A stretch of DNA of 64,000 bases, taken from the NCBI GenBank assembly GCA_035307385.1, contig DATGID010000079.1, forward strand, positions 193,040 to 257,039. The letters are read 5' to 3'. Origin of the DNA: DATBHW01 sp035307385 (GTDB lineage: Bacteria; Chloroflexota; Ktedonobacteria; Ktedonobacterales; DATBGS01). The notes beneath the pieces were generated by a model. The model worked only from the letters and a program-made list of their open reading frames with translations, was not told the DNA's origin and did no database searches. Position 1 is the first letter of the stretch. Each line of letters opens with the position of its first letter. A program made the translations under genes and the position numbers. Below, piece by piece: positions 7,842-17,051 of this stretch.

Positions 7842-9218
7842 TTAGTGCTGCTGTAGGTATTTGAACCCCGCAATGAATTGGGTATCATTGCTTTGCAGCG
7901 CCTGAGCCTGTGTCTGCCCTGGCGCAACTTCCTCAATCAACGGCGTCTCTTCTGGCGTGCTGGCATTGGGCATCGCCACCACCATATCCGGCGTGATGCC
8001 GCCGTTGCGGATAAACTTGCCGTTGGGGGTCAGAAACTCCTGAACGCCCAGCAGCAAGGCTGACCCATCAGGCAGATCGAACTCGTTTAGCACCGTGCCG
8101 GTGCCAAACGTGTGTTCGCCGATGATCAGGCCGCGATGATTGTCCTGGATAGCTCCGGTAACGATCTCGGCTGCGCTGGCCGTATTGTTATTGACCAGCA
8201 CCACCATCGGAATGTTGGTTGCCAGTCCGCCCGGCTGCACTGGCTGCGGCGTGATCTTGCCGCTGCTATCTTTGATGAGCAGCACGTTGCGTCCCCCGCC
8301 TGCCGGGATAAACTCGCTGGCGACGGCAACGGCCTGGTCGAGATAGCCGCCCGGGTTATCGCGCAGGTCCAGAATCAGCTTCTGCATGCCCTGTTTTTTG
8401 AGGTCTGTCAATGCCTGCCGCAGCAGCCCATCGGTATTAAGGGCGAACTGCATAATGTTGATGTGCGCGATATGGCTTTCAGGGAAATAGTAATAGGTGA
8501 TGATTGGCTCTTGTATCTGCTCGCGTGTCAGCTTCACCGTAAATGGCTGCGCCTGGCCGGGGCGCTGGACGGTCATATTGAATGAACTGCCCGCCGGACC
8601 GGTAATCAGGCTGCGCAGTTGATCTTGCGTATCGCCCTTCACGCTCTTGCCATTGATGGCGATAATCACATCGCGCGACTTCAGCCCGGCCTTTGAGGCA
8701 GGCGAGTCTGGGAAGACGACGCCAAACTCGAAATATTGCCCGGTGGGGTCCGGCTGAAGCGTCACACCGATGCCCACATAGCTCCCGCTGAGCGTTTGGT
8801 GCTCTTGCTGCACTTCCTCCGGCGTCTCGAAGCGGCTGTGGCCCGTATCGCCCAGAGAATCCACAATGGCCGCGATGGCAGCGTAGGTCATTTTCTGGTG
8901 ATCGATAGCGCCCTTATCGACATAGTTGTTGTCGATGTCGCTCCACGCCTCCCAGATCAACGGGGCATACGGCTGGGCGCTGGCGGGGGGCAGCAAACCC
9001 CTGGTGGTGTAGGTGTGGCCCAGCCAGCCACCCGCGAACCCCAGCGTGAAGATGACAATAGCACTCAGCACCAGACCAATAATCTGGTTGGAGCCAGGCC
9101 CCGCCTGGCTCCTATTGGGATATCGGGCCGGACCAGGCACGTCGAGGTGTGGCGCTGCTGATTCCCCATCCTGGGCGCTCGCCTGCTGGACCTCGGCCAG
9201 ATCAAAATCATTAAACAA
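7842..9218 (-). CDS. S41 family C-terminal processing peptidase homologue lacking catalytic Lys
   Basis: A 458-residue single-pass membrane protein: cytoplasmic head, one TM segment (IIGLVLSAIVIFTLGFAGGWLGH, about residues 45-67), N-terminal S41 helices, a PDZ domain (GVVFPDSPASKAGLKSRDVI...) and the tail-specific protease core. The nucleophile region NNNTASAAEIVTGAI keeps Ser348. Lys is expected 25 residues later (FGKGTVQ in E. coli Prc), but here the segment is HTFGTGTVL, so Thr373 and Leu377 replace the general-base Lys and the supporting Gln. It may use another base or be a non-proteolytic binder. The TTG start at 9218 is supported by GAGGAGG five bases upstream. Confidence 0.9.
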   Translation of the reverse strand: MFNDFDLAEVQQASAQDGESAAPHLDVPGPARYPNRSQAGPGSNQIIGLVLSAIVIFTLGFAGGWLGHTYTTRGLLPPASAQPYAPLIWEAWSDIDNNYVDKGAIDHQKMTYAAIAAIVDSLGDTGHSRFETPEEVQQEHQTLSGSYVGIGVTLQPDPTGQYFEFGVVFPDSPASKAGLKSRDVIIAINGKSVKGDTQDQLRSLITGPAGSSFNMTVQRPGQAQPFTVKLTREQIQEPIITYYYFPESHIAHINIMQFALNTDGLLRQALTDLKKQGMQKLILDLRDNPGGYLDQAVAVASEFIPAGGGRNVLLIKDSSGKITPQPVQPGGLATNIPMVVLVNNNTASAAEIVTGAIQDNHRGLIIGEHTFGTGTVLNEFDLPDGSALLLGVQEFLTPNGKFIRNGGITPDMVVAMPNASTPEETPLIEEVAPGQTQAQALQSNDTQFIAGFKYLQQH

Positions 9219-9307
9219 GAGAGCCTCCTCGTGAGCCGCGGAACGTCCTCCCCGAACGCTTTCTATGATGCTGTATCGTAAACTCTGGAAGCTGATGAAG
9301 TCAAGAG

Positions 9308-9354
9308 AGCGACCTCCATGGACTGCATCTTGGAATCAGTCCATGGAGGTCGCT
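9308..9354. terminator. Perfect 17-bp hairpin downstream of the oligopeptide-binding gene
   Basis: Inverted repeat with arms 9308-9324 and 9338-9354 (outer part AGCGACCTCC/GGAGGTCGCT) and a 13-base loop, 25 bases past the stop of the minus-strand binding-protein gene. The minus-strand tail is only moderately T-rich (TCTCTTGAC), but the stem is long and GC-rich. Probably the terminator of that gene. Confidence 0.65.
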
Positions 9355-9379
9355 GAAGCAGTGCAAGCGGGTGAGACCC

Positions 9380-11164
9380 CTAGTGGGCCAGCACCTCGAC
9401 GTTTGCCCAATCCAGGTCGGTGAGCAAGCCCAACGCCGAGGGATTGAAGCCCTGAATATAGGTTCGGATGCGCCAGATGCCCTTGGGCTGGCTGTAGGGC
9501 AGCCAGGCCACATCATTGATGAGCTGCTGCTCAGCCTCATGATACAGGCTCATGCGTTGGGCCGGGTCTTGCTCCACATCTGCCTTGCTCATCAGCGCCT
9601 GTGCCGTGAACCCCGCTCCATCCTGGTAATTGGATGCATTGTTGTTAGAACTCTTGGAAAATTGCAGGCTCAGCCAGTCCTGTGGATCGGGGTAGTCGGC
9701 AATCCAGCCGATCATCCACATCTGTAATGCGCCTGTTTTGTTGCCAACCGTGGGGCCTAGCACGGCTCCTACCAAATCCTGGAAGGACATACCCTCTTCT
9801 TTGATCGTCACCGAGGATTTGACATTTCCTGTGATCGTCACTCCAGAAAGGACCGTCTCCCACATCGCTTTGAGCGCCTGCTCCACCCGCACAATATCGG
9901 TATCATCATTGGCAAAGGCAAGCGAGATGGTCAGATTGCCACCATACTGCGGGTTGCGGGTGAAGAAATCTTTGATCAGCTTCTGAGCCGTATCCACGTC
10001 GCCCGTGACGGTGCGTGAATCGATGCCTGGCGCAGTTAACCCATCGTAAAAGCCTGGCATGCCCTGCGGCACGATGTGGTTCGTTGGATAGGCCGAGCCG
10101 TTCAGCACGCGGTCAGCAATCAGTTGTTTGTTGACTGCCAGCGCCAACGCCTGGCGCAGTTCCAGGTTATTCAAAGGAGTGGCAGCCTGGTTGATGCCAA
10201 CATACGCGGTTTGCAGCAGGCCCACTTCATGGAAGTCATCCTGGTCTCTGGCCGCCTGATATTCCTGCGAGGGGACTTCGCTGTAATCGTATTTCCCCTG
10301 CCGGTACCCGTCATAGGCAGTAGTCTGGTCGGCGACAAATGGCCGGACGATCTCTTTCAGGGTGATCTTGGGGCCGTACCAGTAGGGATTAGGAATCAGA
10401 GTAATCTCGGTCGTGTTGTGCGACTTGAGGATAAAGGGACCGCTGTCGCCACCTTCATCCAGATGGGCGGTCCAGTCGTTATGGCTGGCGTAGTTGTTGC
10501 CGTATTTGTCGACCAGTGCCTTTTCCACCGGGAAAGACGTGGGATAGGTCAGCGCTTCAAGGAAATAGGCGATTGGCTTATCTAATTTAATCACCAACGT
10601 CTGGGCATCCTGCACAATCAACCCCCCCCCGTTCCCGATGAGCGATGGCAACGTGCCGCTGACTCGTGCGCTGGCCCCCACGATGTGCCCCAGATAGCCG
10701 GGATAGGCGTAGGGCGCGCACCCCGCACCATACACCGGTACGCAGACGCTGGGGCTGAGCGCGCGATCAATACCATAGGCGAAATTCTGCGCTGTCAGCG
10801 GCGAGCCATCACTGAAGTGCAGATTGGGCCTGATGTGGAAGGTATACGTCCGGCCATCCGGGCTGACTTCCCAGGAACTTGCCAGATCAGGAATGACGTT
10901 GAGATTGCGGTCGGTGGTCACCAGCCCGCTGTAAATAGCGTCGGTGACGCTGGCCGAATAGATGTCGGCCACGTTGGCCGGGTCAAGCACCAGCTTATCA
11001 AAGCTTGCCACATGGATGAGCGGCCAGGTGAAGACTTGATTCGCATCGAGTTGGTTGGCGCTTCCGTTGCTTGTACCGCAACCCATCAACAGCATTGCCA
11101 GCAGGGCCAGGAAGCCAAAGAAGAGGTGACTCCTGCGAATGCCAGTCCGTGGGAATGTTCGCAT
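9380..11164 (-). CDS. Oligopeptide ABC transporter substrate-binding lipoprotein (SBP family 5)
   Basis: Extracellular solute-binding lipoprotein of the OppA/DppA type, 594 residues. The N-terminus MRTFPRTGIRRSHLF plus a hydrophobic run ends in LLMGC, a lipobox giving a lipidated cysteine. The family signature region TDRNLNVIPDLASSWEVSPDGRTYTFHIRPNLHFSDGSPLTAQNFAYGIDRAL is clear. The C-terminal half has the WMIGWIADYPDPQDWLSLQF motif of peptide-binding members. ATG 11164 is preferred over the TTG at 11191 because it gives a normal signal peptide. No permease or ATPase gene is adjacent, so it is an orphan receptor. Confidence 0.92.
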   Translation of the reverse strand: MRTFPRTGIRRSHLFFGFLALLAMLLMGCGTSNGSANQLDANQVFTWPLIHVASFDKLVLDPANVADIYSASVTDAIYSGLVTTDRNLNVIPDLASSWEVSPDGRTYTFHIRPNLHFSDGSPLTAQNFAYGIDRALSPSVCVPVYGAGCAPYAYPGYLGHIVGASARVSGTLPSLIGNGGGLIVQDAQTLVIKLDKPIAYFLEALTYPTSFPVEKALVDKYGNNYASHNDWTAHLDEGGDSGPFILKSHNTTEITLIPNPYWYGPKITLKEIVRPFVADQTTAYDGYRQGKYDYSEVPSQEYQAARDQDDFHEVGLLQTAYVGINQAATPLNNLELRQALALAVNKQLIADRVLNGSAYPTNHIVPQGMPGFYDGLTAPGIDSRTVTGDVDTAQKLIKDFFTRNPQYGGNLTISLAFANDDTDIVRVEQALKAMWETVLSGVTITGNVKSSVTIKEEGMSFQDLVGAVLGPTVGNKTGALQMWMIGWIADYPDPQDWLSLQFSKSSNNNASNYQDGAGFTAQALMSKADVEQDPAQRMSLYHEAEQQLINDVAWLPYSQPKGIWRIRTYIQGFNPSALGLLTDLDWANVEVLAH

Positions 11165-11189
11165 GCTTTTTGCTCCGCCTATCAAGATC

Positions 11190-11235
11190 AATGAGCCGCC
11201 AGACGCGCTTACGCTTGTGTATCTGGCGGCTCATT
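11190..11235. terminator. Perfect 14-bp hairpin between two minus-strand genes
   Basis: Inverted repeat AATGAGCCGCCAGA/TCTGGCGGCTCATT with an 18-base loop, just upstream of the lipoprotein gene and downstream of the gene ending at 11321. It lacks a T-tract. It could terminate the upstream transcript or sit in the lipoprotein leader. Confidence 0.5.
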
Positions 11236-11320
11236 CTATCGGCGGAAGAGGTTATTGTCAATTGAACCAGCCCAAACGGGCTATGAGTGGCTCGTGCCCT
11301 TGCTTATCAGCCTCCAGGGC

Positions 11321-12769
11321 TTATGCGCTGGCCCGGTGCACCGCCTCCAGGATGTGTGGGTTCTGGGGCCGTTGCAGCGCGGCGCGCACACTTACTGCCA
11401 GCAGGACTTCTCCTTCGCCCTGAAGATGCGCTGGCAGCGCCAGGAACTCTTCGGCTGCGGCCTCGGCAAGCAGCAGGCTATGGCCCTGGTCGCTGCTGGC
11501 GTCGCCCTGGCAGGCCACCGAAGCAATCGTGGCAACCAGCCCATGCGCCGGATGGCCCAACTGAAGGTAGCGGTGCGCCGATGTCAGGACTGCCTGCTCG
11601 TCCCCATCCGCAAGCTGCTGCTCCAGCGAACGCAGCAGCACCGGAGCCAGAATGCCGCCGATGAGGCTGCCCGCGCTCGCGCGTGGGTGCGTGCTCGGCT
11701 GGGGCGCTTCGGCTGGCTCGACATCGCGCAGCGCGTTGACTGCGGCGGCAGCGATAAAGAGGATGGGCAGCACCTCGATATTTTGCACCTGAGAGACTGC
11801 CGTCCGCGCGGCGCTGGCAATCAGCACACCGTGCGCGGCGCGCAGGCTGGCGTCGGCATCGCCCTGCGCCGTGTTCAGGAAGCGTCGCGCGGCAGCCAGC
11901 GCAATCACCGAGCCAACGGCTGGCCCCTTCGCGCCGTTGTTGAGCGCGGCCAGCACCGCCGCGATGCTGTCTTCGAGCGAGCCTTGCAGGATAGCCTGGC
12001 GCAGTTCCGCACCAGCGGCGGCGTTGTTGGCTGGGGCCAGGCGCGTGCGCAGCGGCTTCAAATCGTGGGCCGGGTCGCTCAAGAACGCCTGCACGTCCTT
12101 CAGGAATGGGGCATCGGGCTGGCTGGTCGCCAGATGCGGAGTCAGCCAGTAAATAAAAGGCGGCAATTTATCCGCCCAGCCAGCCATGTCAAGCACCTGG
12201 CTGGAGCGATGGGTGAAGATCAGCGCGTGGCCGTCGGCGGCGTAGTGCTCGGTGATGGCGCGATAGACGTTCATCAAATAGGAGCGATAGTCCGTGCCGG
12301 TGGCGTAATAGCCCAGCAGAACCCGCAGCGTCTTCTCGGCCTGGCCCCCGCGCACAGCCTCGCGCAGCGCGCCATCCATCCCCTGTGGGTGGTTCACCGT
12401 AGCCGGAAAGATCGGCTCGGGCAGTTCTGGCTGGTGATGCCCGCCCGCCTTGACCGCCGGGCCAGCGAACGCCAGCGCCATGGTCAGGGGCAGCGCGGGC
12501 CGCAGCAGGCGATGATCTTCGTCATCGTCTTCGCCGCTGGCCGGAATATAGCGCATCCAATCGGCAATATGCCCACCTGCCGCCAGCCCACACAACGGAT
12601 GTCCATCGGCATCGCCCCAGGCAGCAGGAATGCCTGCTTTGCCAATGATGAAGAAAGGCGCGACTTTGCGGCGCAGCAGGTGAACCACCTCCCGCGCGAT
12701 GTGATTGACGTTGGCGCTAGCAACCGCATCGACAAGCGGCGCGTAATCAGTCGTATGTTTGACAGCCAC
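11321..12769 (-). CDS. Conserved-looking protein of unknown function, Ala-rich helical
   Basis: Not recognised. It is 482 residues and soluble, with no signal peptide or membrane segment. The N-terminal third is mixed alpha/beta (FFIIGKAGIPAAWGDADGHPLCGLAAGGHIADWM). The rest is alanine-rich and helical (AVGSVIALAAARRFLNTAQG, VLPILFIAAAAVNALRDV), resembling stacked helical repeats. A proline/threonine-rich linker lies near residue 365. GTG 12769 is read as the start, with GGAGGT about 11 bases upstream. It lies 43 bases after another unrecognised gene on the same strand; the pair probably form one operon and one functional unit. Confidence 0.6.
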   Translation of the reverse strand: MAVKHTTDYAPLVDAVASANVNHIAREVVHLLRRKVAPFFIIGKAGIPAAWGDADGHPLCGLAAGGHIADWMRYIPASGEDDDEDHRLLRPALPLTMALAFAGPAVKAGGHHQPELPEPIFPATVNHPQGMDGALREAVRGGQAEKTLRVLLGYYATGTDYRSYLMNVYRAITEHYAADGHALIFTHRSSQVLDMAGWADKLPPFIYWLTPHLATSQPDAPFLKDVQAFLSDPAHDLKPLRTRLAPANNAAAGAELRQAILQGSLEDSIAAVLAALNNGAKGPAVGSVIALAAARRFLNTAQGDADASLRAAHGVLIASAARTAVSQVQNIEVLPILFIAAAAVNALRDVEPAEAPQPSTHPRASAGSLIGGILAPVLLRSLEQQLADGDEQAVLTSAHRYLQLGHPAHGLVATIASVACQGDASSDQGHSLLLAEAAAEEFLALPAHLQGEGEVLLAVSVRAALQRPQNPHILEAVHRASA

Positions 12770-12812
12770 AGGGTTACAAAACCTCCATTAACACACGAGC
12801 TACCTCCTCCGA

Positions 12813-13601
12813 TCAAGCGTCGGTGGTGAGTTCGCGGATATCACGCTCGATGCGTGGGATTTCAGCATATTCTTCATCGACCAGTTTATTGGCGCGTTCC
12901 AGATAGAGCTTTGCCAGTTTCAGACCGCGCTCGCCCGGCTCCAGGGCGGCTTTAATCAGTTCGCTCGCCTTGTATTTTTCGGGCAGCGGTTCGGCTGTGC
13001 GTCGCAGCCTTTGCTCAGCCTCGCGTAGCGCGCGCATATCCTTCCCCTCCAGAGCATAGCGGGCGGTGCCGATCAATTTTGCCAGTTCGTTCAGCCTATC
13101 CCGATCTGTCAGCATGCCGCCCAGCACGCTCTCCACATCCAGGTCATCCAGAGGGATGCTCTCGACCTGTCGGCTGCCGGGTGACAACGCTGACTGGCCC
13201 AACGAAGCATTGGTATAGACGGTATAGAGCCGGGCATACTCCTCGCAGACCTGGGCAGGCAGGGCAAGACGGTTAGCATCATCTTCGGGTCTGATGCTGA
13301 TGCCTATCTCACACAGGTCATCGCCGCGCAGTTCCGCCAGGCGCTCGAGTTCTTCCAGGCTTTCGCTCTCCTCGAGCATGGGAGGGATAGGCACACAGTT
13401 CTGCTCTGCCGCTTCGCGAAGGCCCTCCGGCGGCATCTGCGCTGCCAGAATGGGAGGAATGAACTTGCCAATCGAAAAATGAATCGGAAGTACCACACAA
13501 TACACGGCCAGCACGCTCTGGGGGTTGGCGCTGTTACGGGCAAAGACAATGGCGTGGCCTTTGGGTGCCTGGGCGTCTCCTTGCAGAAAGCGTAGTTGCA
13601 C
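12813..13601 (-). CDS. Protein of unknown function, first gene of a two-gene operon
   Basis: Not recognised; 262 residues. The N-terminus MQLRFLQGDAQAPKGHAIVFAR plus a hydrophobic strand pair (SVLAVYCVVLPIHF) looks like a compact beta domain. The C-terminal 150 residues are charged and helical (SLEELERLAELRG, LREAEQRLRRTAEPLPEKYKASELI, ERDIRELTTDA), possibly coiled-coil. GTG 13601 is chosen because GGGAGGG lies seven bases upstream. The longer in-frame ATG at 13691 has no SD and adds a low-complexity stretch. It precedes the unrecognised gene ending at 11321. Confidence 0.6.
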   Translation of the reverse strand: MQLRFLQGDAQAPKGHAIVFARNSANPQSVLAVYCVVLPIHFSIGKFIPPILAAQMPPEGLREAAEQNCVPIPPMLEESESLEELERLAELRGDDLCEIGISIRPEDDANRLALPAQVCEEYARLYTVYTNASLGQSALSPGSRQVESIPLDDLDVESVLGGMLTDRDRLNELAKLIGTARYALEGKDMRALREAEQRLRRTAEPLPEKYKASELIKAALEPGERGLKLAKLYLERANKLVDEEYAEIPRIERDIRELTTDA

Positions 13602-13812
13602 GGTGTTACCCTCCCGAGGGGCTGCTTGATAATGGTCCTCGGCCCTGCCCCCCTGCTGTACCTGAGAGAACCTGAGAAAAGACTGGCGCATCTGCGCCAG
13701 TGAATCGTATCATCTGGATGATGGCTCTGCTTTTGGGAAGATTTTCCTTCCCTCTCACGCCTATCATACGGCGGCTTGCGCCGAGATGCAACATCTTGGC
13801 AGGGAGATGGCG

Positions 13813-14544
13813 ATGTTTGGCCCTGAAACGCTCTTACTCTTCGATATTGACGGCACCCTGCTGGGCGGGATGCCCCCGACCCATCGCCAGGCGATCTGTG
13901 AAGCCGCCCGGCAGATATTCGATCTGTCCCTCTCCAGCGACCAGATTACCAGGACCGCTGGCCGCACCGACACCTCCATCGTGTATAGCCTGCTGGAGCA
14001 GGCTGGCCTGACCCGCGACCAGATTACCCCCGCGCTCCCGCAGTTCTTTAACTCGATGTCAGCAGCCTATGACCGCCTGCGCCCGCCCGACCTGAGCCGC
14101 TATCTGCTCCCCGCCGTGGCCGAAACGCTGGCCTGGCTTGAACAGCGCCAGGCCGCGCTGGGGCTGGTCACCGGCAACCTGACCGGCATTGCCTGGTCAA
14201 AGCTGCGCGCGGCGGGCATTCACCACTATTTTCAGTGCGGCGCGTTTGGCGAAGAAGCCGAAGCCCGCGACTCCCTGCCTGCCCTGGCCGCCGAGCGCGC
14301 TAACACCTGTTTTGGCTGCGGCTTTCGCCCCGCAGACATCTACGTCGTTGGCGATACGCCGTTCGACATCGCCTGCGGCGCTGCCTGCGGGTTTCGCACT
14401 ATCGCCGTTGCTTCTGGCATCGCCTACACTTTTGACGAACTACGCGACTATCGGCCCGATTTCCTGCTGCGCACCCTCCGCGAATTGTCCAGTCTTGCCG
14501 ACACGCCAGGCGCTTCGACGCAGCCGCCAGATGCCGCTACTTAA
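13813..14544 (+). CDS. HAD-superfamily phosphatase (phosphoglycolate phosphatase-like)
   Basis: A 243-residue haloacid-dehalogenase-fold hydrolase. Motif I LFDIDGTLL supplies the nucleophile and acid aspartates. The cap domain is helical (about residues 20-90). Motif II is in LGLVTGN, the motif III lysine is probably in AWSKLRAAG, and motif IV IYVVGDTPFDIACGAACGF supplies the Mg-binding acids. The family suggests a small phosphorylated metabolite such as phosphoglycolate; the substrate cannot be read. ATG 13813 sits six bases after AGGGAG, so the ATGs at 13786 and 13807 are less likely. The 3' end overlaps the convergent TPR gene by 8 bases. Confidence 0.88.
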   Translation: MFGPETLLLFDIDGTLLGGMPPTHRQAICEAARQIFDLSLSSDQITRTAGRTDTSIVYSLLEQAGLTRDQITPALPQFFNSMSAAYDRLRPPDLSRYLLPAVAETLAWLEQRQAALGLVTGNLTGIAWSKLRAAGIHHYFQCGAFGEEAEARDSLPALAAERANTCFGCGFRPADIYVVGDTPFDIACGAACGFRTIAVASGIAYTFDELRDYRPDFLLRTLRELSSLADTPGASTQPPDAAT

Positions 14545-16750
14545 GCCGTTTGCGCAGGTCGCTGATGCGCTTGACCACCCGTTTATTCTGCTCTTGCTGT
14601 TCTTTCGTCAGGTTGTCGCCCTTGGTCGGCAGGCTGTCTTCAAACACTTTCAACTGTGCGGCCAGTTCTGCGCCGCCTGCCCGCGCCGCAAATCCTTCAG
14701 CCAACGTGCGGGCGCGCTCATCCTGGTCGATACGAACATGGCTCAAGATCGCGTCGCTGTAGAGATTGACCCAGCGCCGCAAGAAAATAGCCCGGTCCTC
14801 CGCTGCGGCCAGGTGCGGCATCACGCCCTCCACGCGCTCGATGGCCGCCTCAAACGTCGGCGCGGATTCCTCCAGGCGCTCTTGCGCCACCAGCACGCTG
14901 GCATGCCCATAGAGCGCTTCGGCTTCGCCCAGCGGCTGCTCGGCGGCGCGATAGAGCGCTGCCGCTTCGGCAAAGTTGTTCTGCGCGGGGGCATAATTGC
15001 CCAGCCCGCGCTGTGCCAGGCCGATGCCAATCAATGTGGTTCCATGCCCGTGGACATCGCCCACATCGCGAAAGCGCGGCAGCATCTCCTGGAAGCGTTC
15101 CAGCGCCTCATCCCACAGTTCGCGGTGCAGCATCACGCTTGCCAGGCCAATATTCGCCAGCCCCTCACTGATGCGCTCCTCTGCTGCGCGCGCCAGGGTT
15201 CCGGCTTCATTAAAATGTCCCACCGCCAGATCGATCTGATTCTGCTCAAGCTCAGCGTTCGCCAGGTCCACGATGGCTTCGGCCTCTACCTCCGGCGCGA
15301 TGGCTGCTTGCGCGGCCTGGCGACTGCTCGTAAACGCGGCGGCGGCCTCCTGAAAGCGTCCCCTGGTCATCAAGGTTTCAGCCAGAAGCAGCAAGGCTCG
15401 CGCCTGGCTCACCTTGCCGCTGCCGTTGGCTAGCTGGCCTGCGAGTGTGTTGGCCTGGGCGGCAGCCTCGTCCAGATGCGCGCGGGCCAGTTCCAGACGC
15501 GCCAGCCCAAGCTGCGCCTCTGCCTGGCCCAGCGCATACGCGATCTGCTCGAAGCGCTGCGCAGCATCCCGATAGTCGGTTTCTGCCTGCGCCGTCTGGC
15601 CGCGCTGGCGCGCAATCTCGGCCAGGCCAAGCGCGGCGGTGGCTTCCCCAAAGCTGTTGTCCATGTCCTGCGCAAGCTGCCGCGCCTCTTTGAAGGTATC
15701 GCTGGCGCGATCAAGCTGGGTGCGTCGGCGCTGCGCTTCGGCCAGGCCAAGTGTGGCTTCGGCCAGGCCAGGCCGATTCTTGACGGCAGTATAGGTGCGC
15801 GTGGCGCGCTCGAAGACCGCTTGCGCCTGATACAACTGCCCGCGCCGCAGATGCACGTCGCCCAGGATACGGTTGGTGTCGGCCTCGCCCTGACCGCTGC
15901 GCGCCTTGCGATAGATGTCGGCGGCGCGCTCGGCGTTTGCCAGCGCCTGATCGGGCTGCCCAAGCTGCATCGACAGCGCCCCCAGCGCCAGCGACGCATC
16001 GGCGCTGCCCAGTTCATATTCCAGTTCACCCGCGCTTTGCGCCGCCTGGCCGAGCAGCCTGGCGGCTTCGTCAGGGTGTCCGGCCTGAAGCTGCGTGCGC
16101 CCCAGCCCGATCAGCGCGTCGACAGCGCCAAAGTCATCGCGCATCCGTTCCGAGATATCCCACGCCTCTTGAGCGCAAGCGACAGCCTCGTCAAAGCGCC
16201 GCTGCTGCCGCAGCATGTCGCCCTCACCGCGCAATGTGTCGGCCAATCCTAACTGGTCCTTGGTCCGGCGGAAGATGGCTCCGGCCTCATGATAAGAGCT
16301 TCGGGCCTGCTCGATATGTCCGCGCCCGCGCGCGATATGCCCCAGCGCCAGCAAAGCGCTGGCCTGACCCGCTGGCCGCTGCTGCTGCTCGAAAAGCCGC
16401 GCCGCGCGCTCATAGGAGCCGCGCGCTCGGTCCAGTTGTCCGCGCTGCCGTTCCACATGCCCCAGCGCCAGTGTGGCGTTGGCCTCCAGCAGCGGCTGCT
16501 GGGCCTCCTGCGCGAAACGAATCGCCTGGTCGTAACTGGAAGCCGCCTGCTCGAGCGCCCCATTCTGGCGCAACGCCTCGCCCAGTGCGCTGCGGCACTC
16601 GGCCAGTTTGGCGACATCATGCACCTGCCGGAAGAGCGTTTCTGCCTGGAGCAAAGCGTCGGTTGCCACCTCAATGCGCCCCTCGCCCAGAGCCAGGATG
16701 CCACGTTGTAACGTGCGCTCGGCTTCTTCTTTCGTCTTATCCTCTATCAT
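14537..16750 (-). CDS. Large tetratricopeptide-repeat protein
   Basis: A 737-residue protein made almost wholly of TPR units of 40 residues. Repeating elements such as AKLAECRSALGEALRQNGALEQA, ANATLALGHVERQRGQLDRA and ASALLALGHIARGRGHIEQA recur about fifteen times. The last 110 residues (MPHLAAAEDRAIFLRRWVNLYSDAILSHVRIDQ...) look like the helical region that precedes CHAT protease domains in TPR-CHAT proteins, but no CHAT domain follows and the gene stops at KRISDLRKRLK. ATG 16750 follows GGGGAG at six bases. No signal peptide. A scaffold role is likely; partners are unknown. Confidence 0.82.
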   Translation of the reverse strand: MIEDKTKEEAERTLQRGILALGEGRIEVATDALLQAETLFRQVHDVAKLAECRSALGEALRQNGALEQAASSYDQAIRFAQEAQQPLLEANATLALGHVERQRGQLDRARGSYERAARLFEQQQRPAGQASALLALGHIARGRGHIEQARSSYHEAGAIFRRTKDQLGLADTLRGEGDMLRQQRRFDEAVACAQEAWDISERMRDDFGAVDALIGLGRTQLQAGHPDEAARLLGQAAQSAGELEYELGSADASLALGALSMQLGQPDQALANAERAADIYRKARSGQGEADTNRILGDVHLRRGQLYQAQAVFERATRTYTAVKNRPGLAEATLGLAEAQRRRTQLDRASDTFKEARQLAQDMDNSFGEATAALGLAEIARQRGQTAQAETDYRDAAQRFEQIAYALGQAEAQLGLARLELARAHLDEAAAQANTLAGQLANGSGKVSQARALLLLAETLMTRGRFQEAAAAFTSSRQAAQAAIAPEVEAEAIVDLANAELEQNQIDLAVGHFNEAGTLARAAEERISEGLANIGLASVMLHRELWDEALERFQEMLPRFRDVGDVHGHGTTLIGIGLAQRGLGNYAPAQNNFAEAAALYRAAEQPLGEAEALYGHASVLVAQERLEESAPTFEAAIERVEGVMPHLAAAEDRAIFLRRWVNLYSDAILSHVRIDQDERARTLAEGFAARAGGAELAAQLKVFEDSLPTKGDNLTKEQQEQNKRVVKRISDLRKRLK

Positions 16751-17051
16751 CTCAGGCTCCCCTGTGATTCTGCCTGTTGGGCTGAAATGCCCTTCTGTAG
16801 AAGCTTTCTCCGCATTAGCGATACCAAGCCTCATTGTAGTCTCAGCAAAGCAGGAAGTCAAAACAGAATTGTGCTCTTCAGCCTTTCTGGAACGAAAATC
16901 CGTTCTAGGAAACGCCTGCCTGCTTGACCATCAAGCGAAAACTATGCTATACTACTTACGCGAAGAGGCGCGAGAGCACGAGATGAGTGGCAATCACGGA
17001 CGCTGCTGCTTGTTTCTCTTGGCACTCGACAACCAAATAGCCAGAATCTTT
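16751..17051 (+). promoter_or_regulatory. Intergenic region with promoter for tRNA-Pro
   Basis: No gene is seen in these 301 bases. On the plus strand TTGACC (16924-16929), an 18-base spacer and TATACT (16948-16953) form a good sigma-A promoter about 100 bases upstream of the tRNA. The left part is the leader of the divergent TPR gene, whose SD GGGGAG is next to 16751. Confidence 0.55.

Noticed and set aside
11255..12829. Plus-strand open frame of about 520 codons opposite the unrecognised 482-residue gene.
   Set aside because: The minus-strand reading has the better start context and protein-like composition, and continues an operon. The plus reading is rich in Arg/Gln/His typical of antisense frames.
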